5,706 nt of DNA, taken from Pseudomonadota bacterium (lineage in GTDB: Bacteria; Pseudomonadota; Gammaproteobacteria; Burkholderiales; SG8-41). This document shows, one piece after another, positions 5,621-5,706 of the stretch; position 1 is the stretch's first letter, and the number at the start of each line of letters is the position of its first letter. Under the pieces are notes generated by a model, which saw nothing but the letters and a program-made list of their open reading frames with translations, was not told the DNA's origin and did no database searches. A program made the translations under genes and the position numbers. The DNA is taken from positions 1 through 5,706 of the forward strand of contig JAEYXO010000204.1 in NCBI GenBank assembly GCA_023431245.1, written 5' to 3'.

Positions 5621-5706
5621 ATGTTTACAGGGGTTCTGGATCTGCCGTGGTGGGGCTATGTGGTTTATGCGCTGGTGCTCACCCATATCACGATTGCCGC
5701 CGTCAC
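5621..5706 (+). CDS. Membrane fatty acid (acyl-CoA) desaturase, N-terminal fragment
   Basis: Only 28 codons are visible before the right edge. The protein begins MFTGVLDLPWWGYVVYAL and continues LVLTHITIAAV. This matches my recollection of the N-terminus of bacterial DesA/stearoyl-CoA-desaturase-like proteins, where LTHITIA is the start of the first membrane helix and is soon followed by the first histidine box (HRHQAHR). Such enzymes insert a double bond into membrane acyl chains using oxygen and a di-iron centre, adjusting membrane fluidity. The histidine boxes that would prove it lie outside the window. The start is fixed by the GAGGAG at 5611-5616. The gene is separated from the channel gene by 140 bp of partly AT-rich DNA and is probably transcribed separately. 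Confidence 0.78.
   Translation, partial: MFTGVLDLPWWGYVVYALVLTHITIAAV

Overview
The window comes from a GC-rich proteobacterium, most likely a betaproteobacterium. Gammaproteobacteria also carry the purM-purN-DUF3108 order, so this is inference from gene content and order, and I cannot name a genus. All recognisable genes lie on the + strand. Coding is dense, with genes overlapping or nearly touching from the left edge to about 4118. There are no RNA genes, insertion sequences, phage genes or CRISPR arrays.

Layout: (1) the 3' end of purM (1-418); (2) purN (430-1071), whose only sensible start is a CTG codon behind a strong Shine-Dalgarno; (3) a secreted DUF3108 protein (1064-1774); (4) a second DUF3108 protein on a TonB-like membrane anchor and Pro/Ala linker (1789-2832); (5) an RsmB/NOP-family RNA cytosine-5 methyltransferase (2829-4118); (6) after a 72-bp gap, an MscS-family mechanosensitive channel (4191-5480); (7) after a sharply AT-rich 140-bp gap, the first 28 codons of a membrane fatty-acid desaturase (5621 to the right edge).

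Genes 1 to 5 look like one transcription unit. Spacings are 11 bp, an 8-bp overlap, 14 bp and a 4-bp ATGA overlap. The unit joins two steps of de novo purine synthesis (PurM and PurN) to a pair of paralogous envelope proteins of unknown function and an RNA modification enzyme. The channel may be read through from this operon or use a weak promoter of its own. The desaturase has a long AT-rich leader and probably its own regulated promoter.

Most of the window is ordinary housekeeping sequence. The points worth a second look are the CTG start of purN, the TonB-type Ser-x3-His membrane segment attached to a DUF3108 domain, the tandem DUF3108 pair, and the inverted repeats packed into the AT-rich region before the desaturase. 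I found no convincing evidence of a wholly new system.
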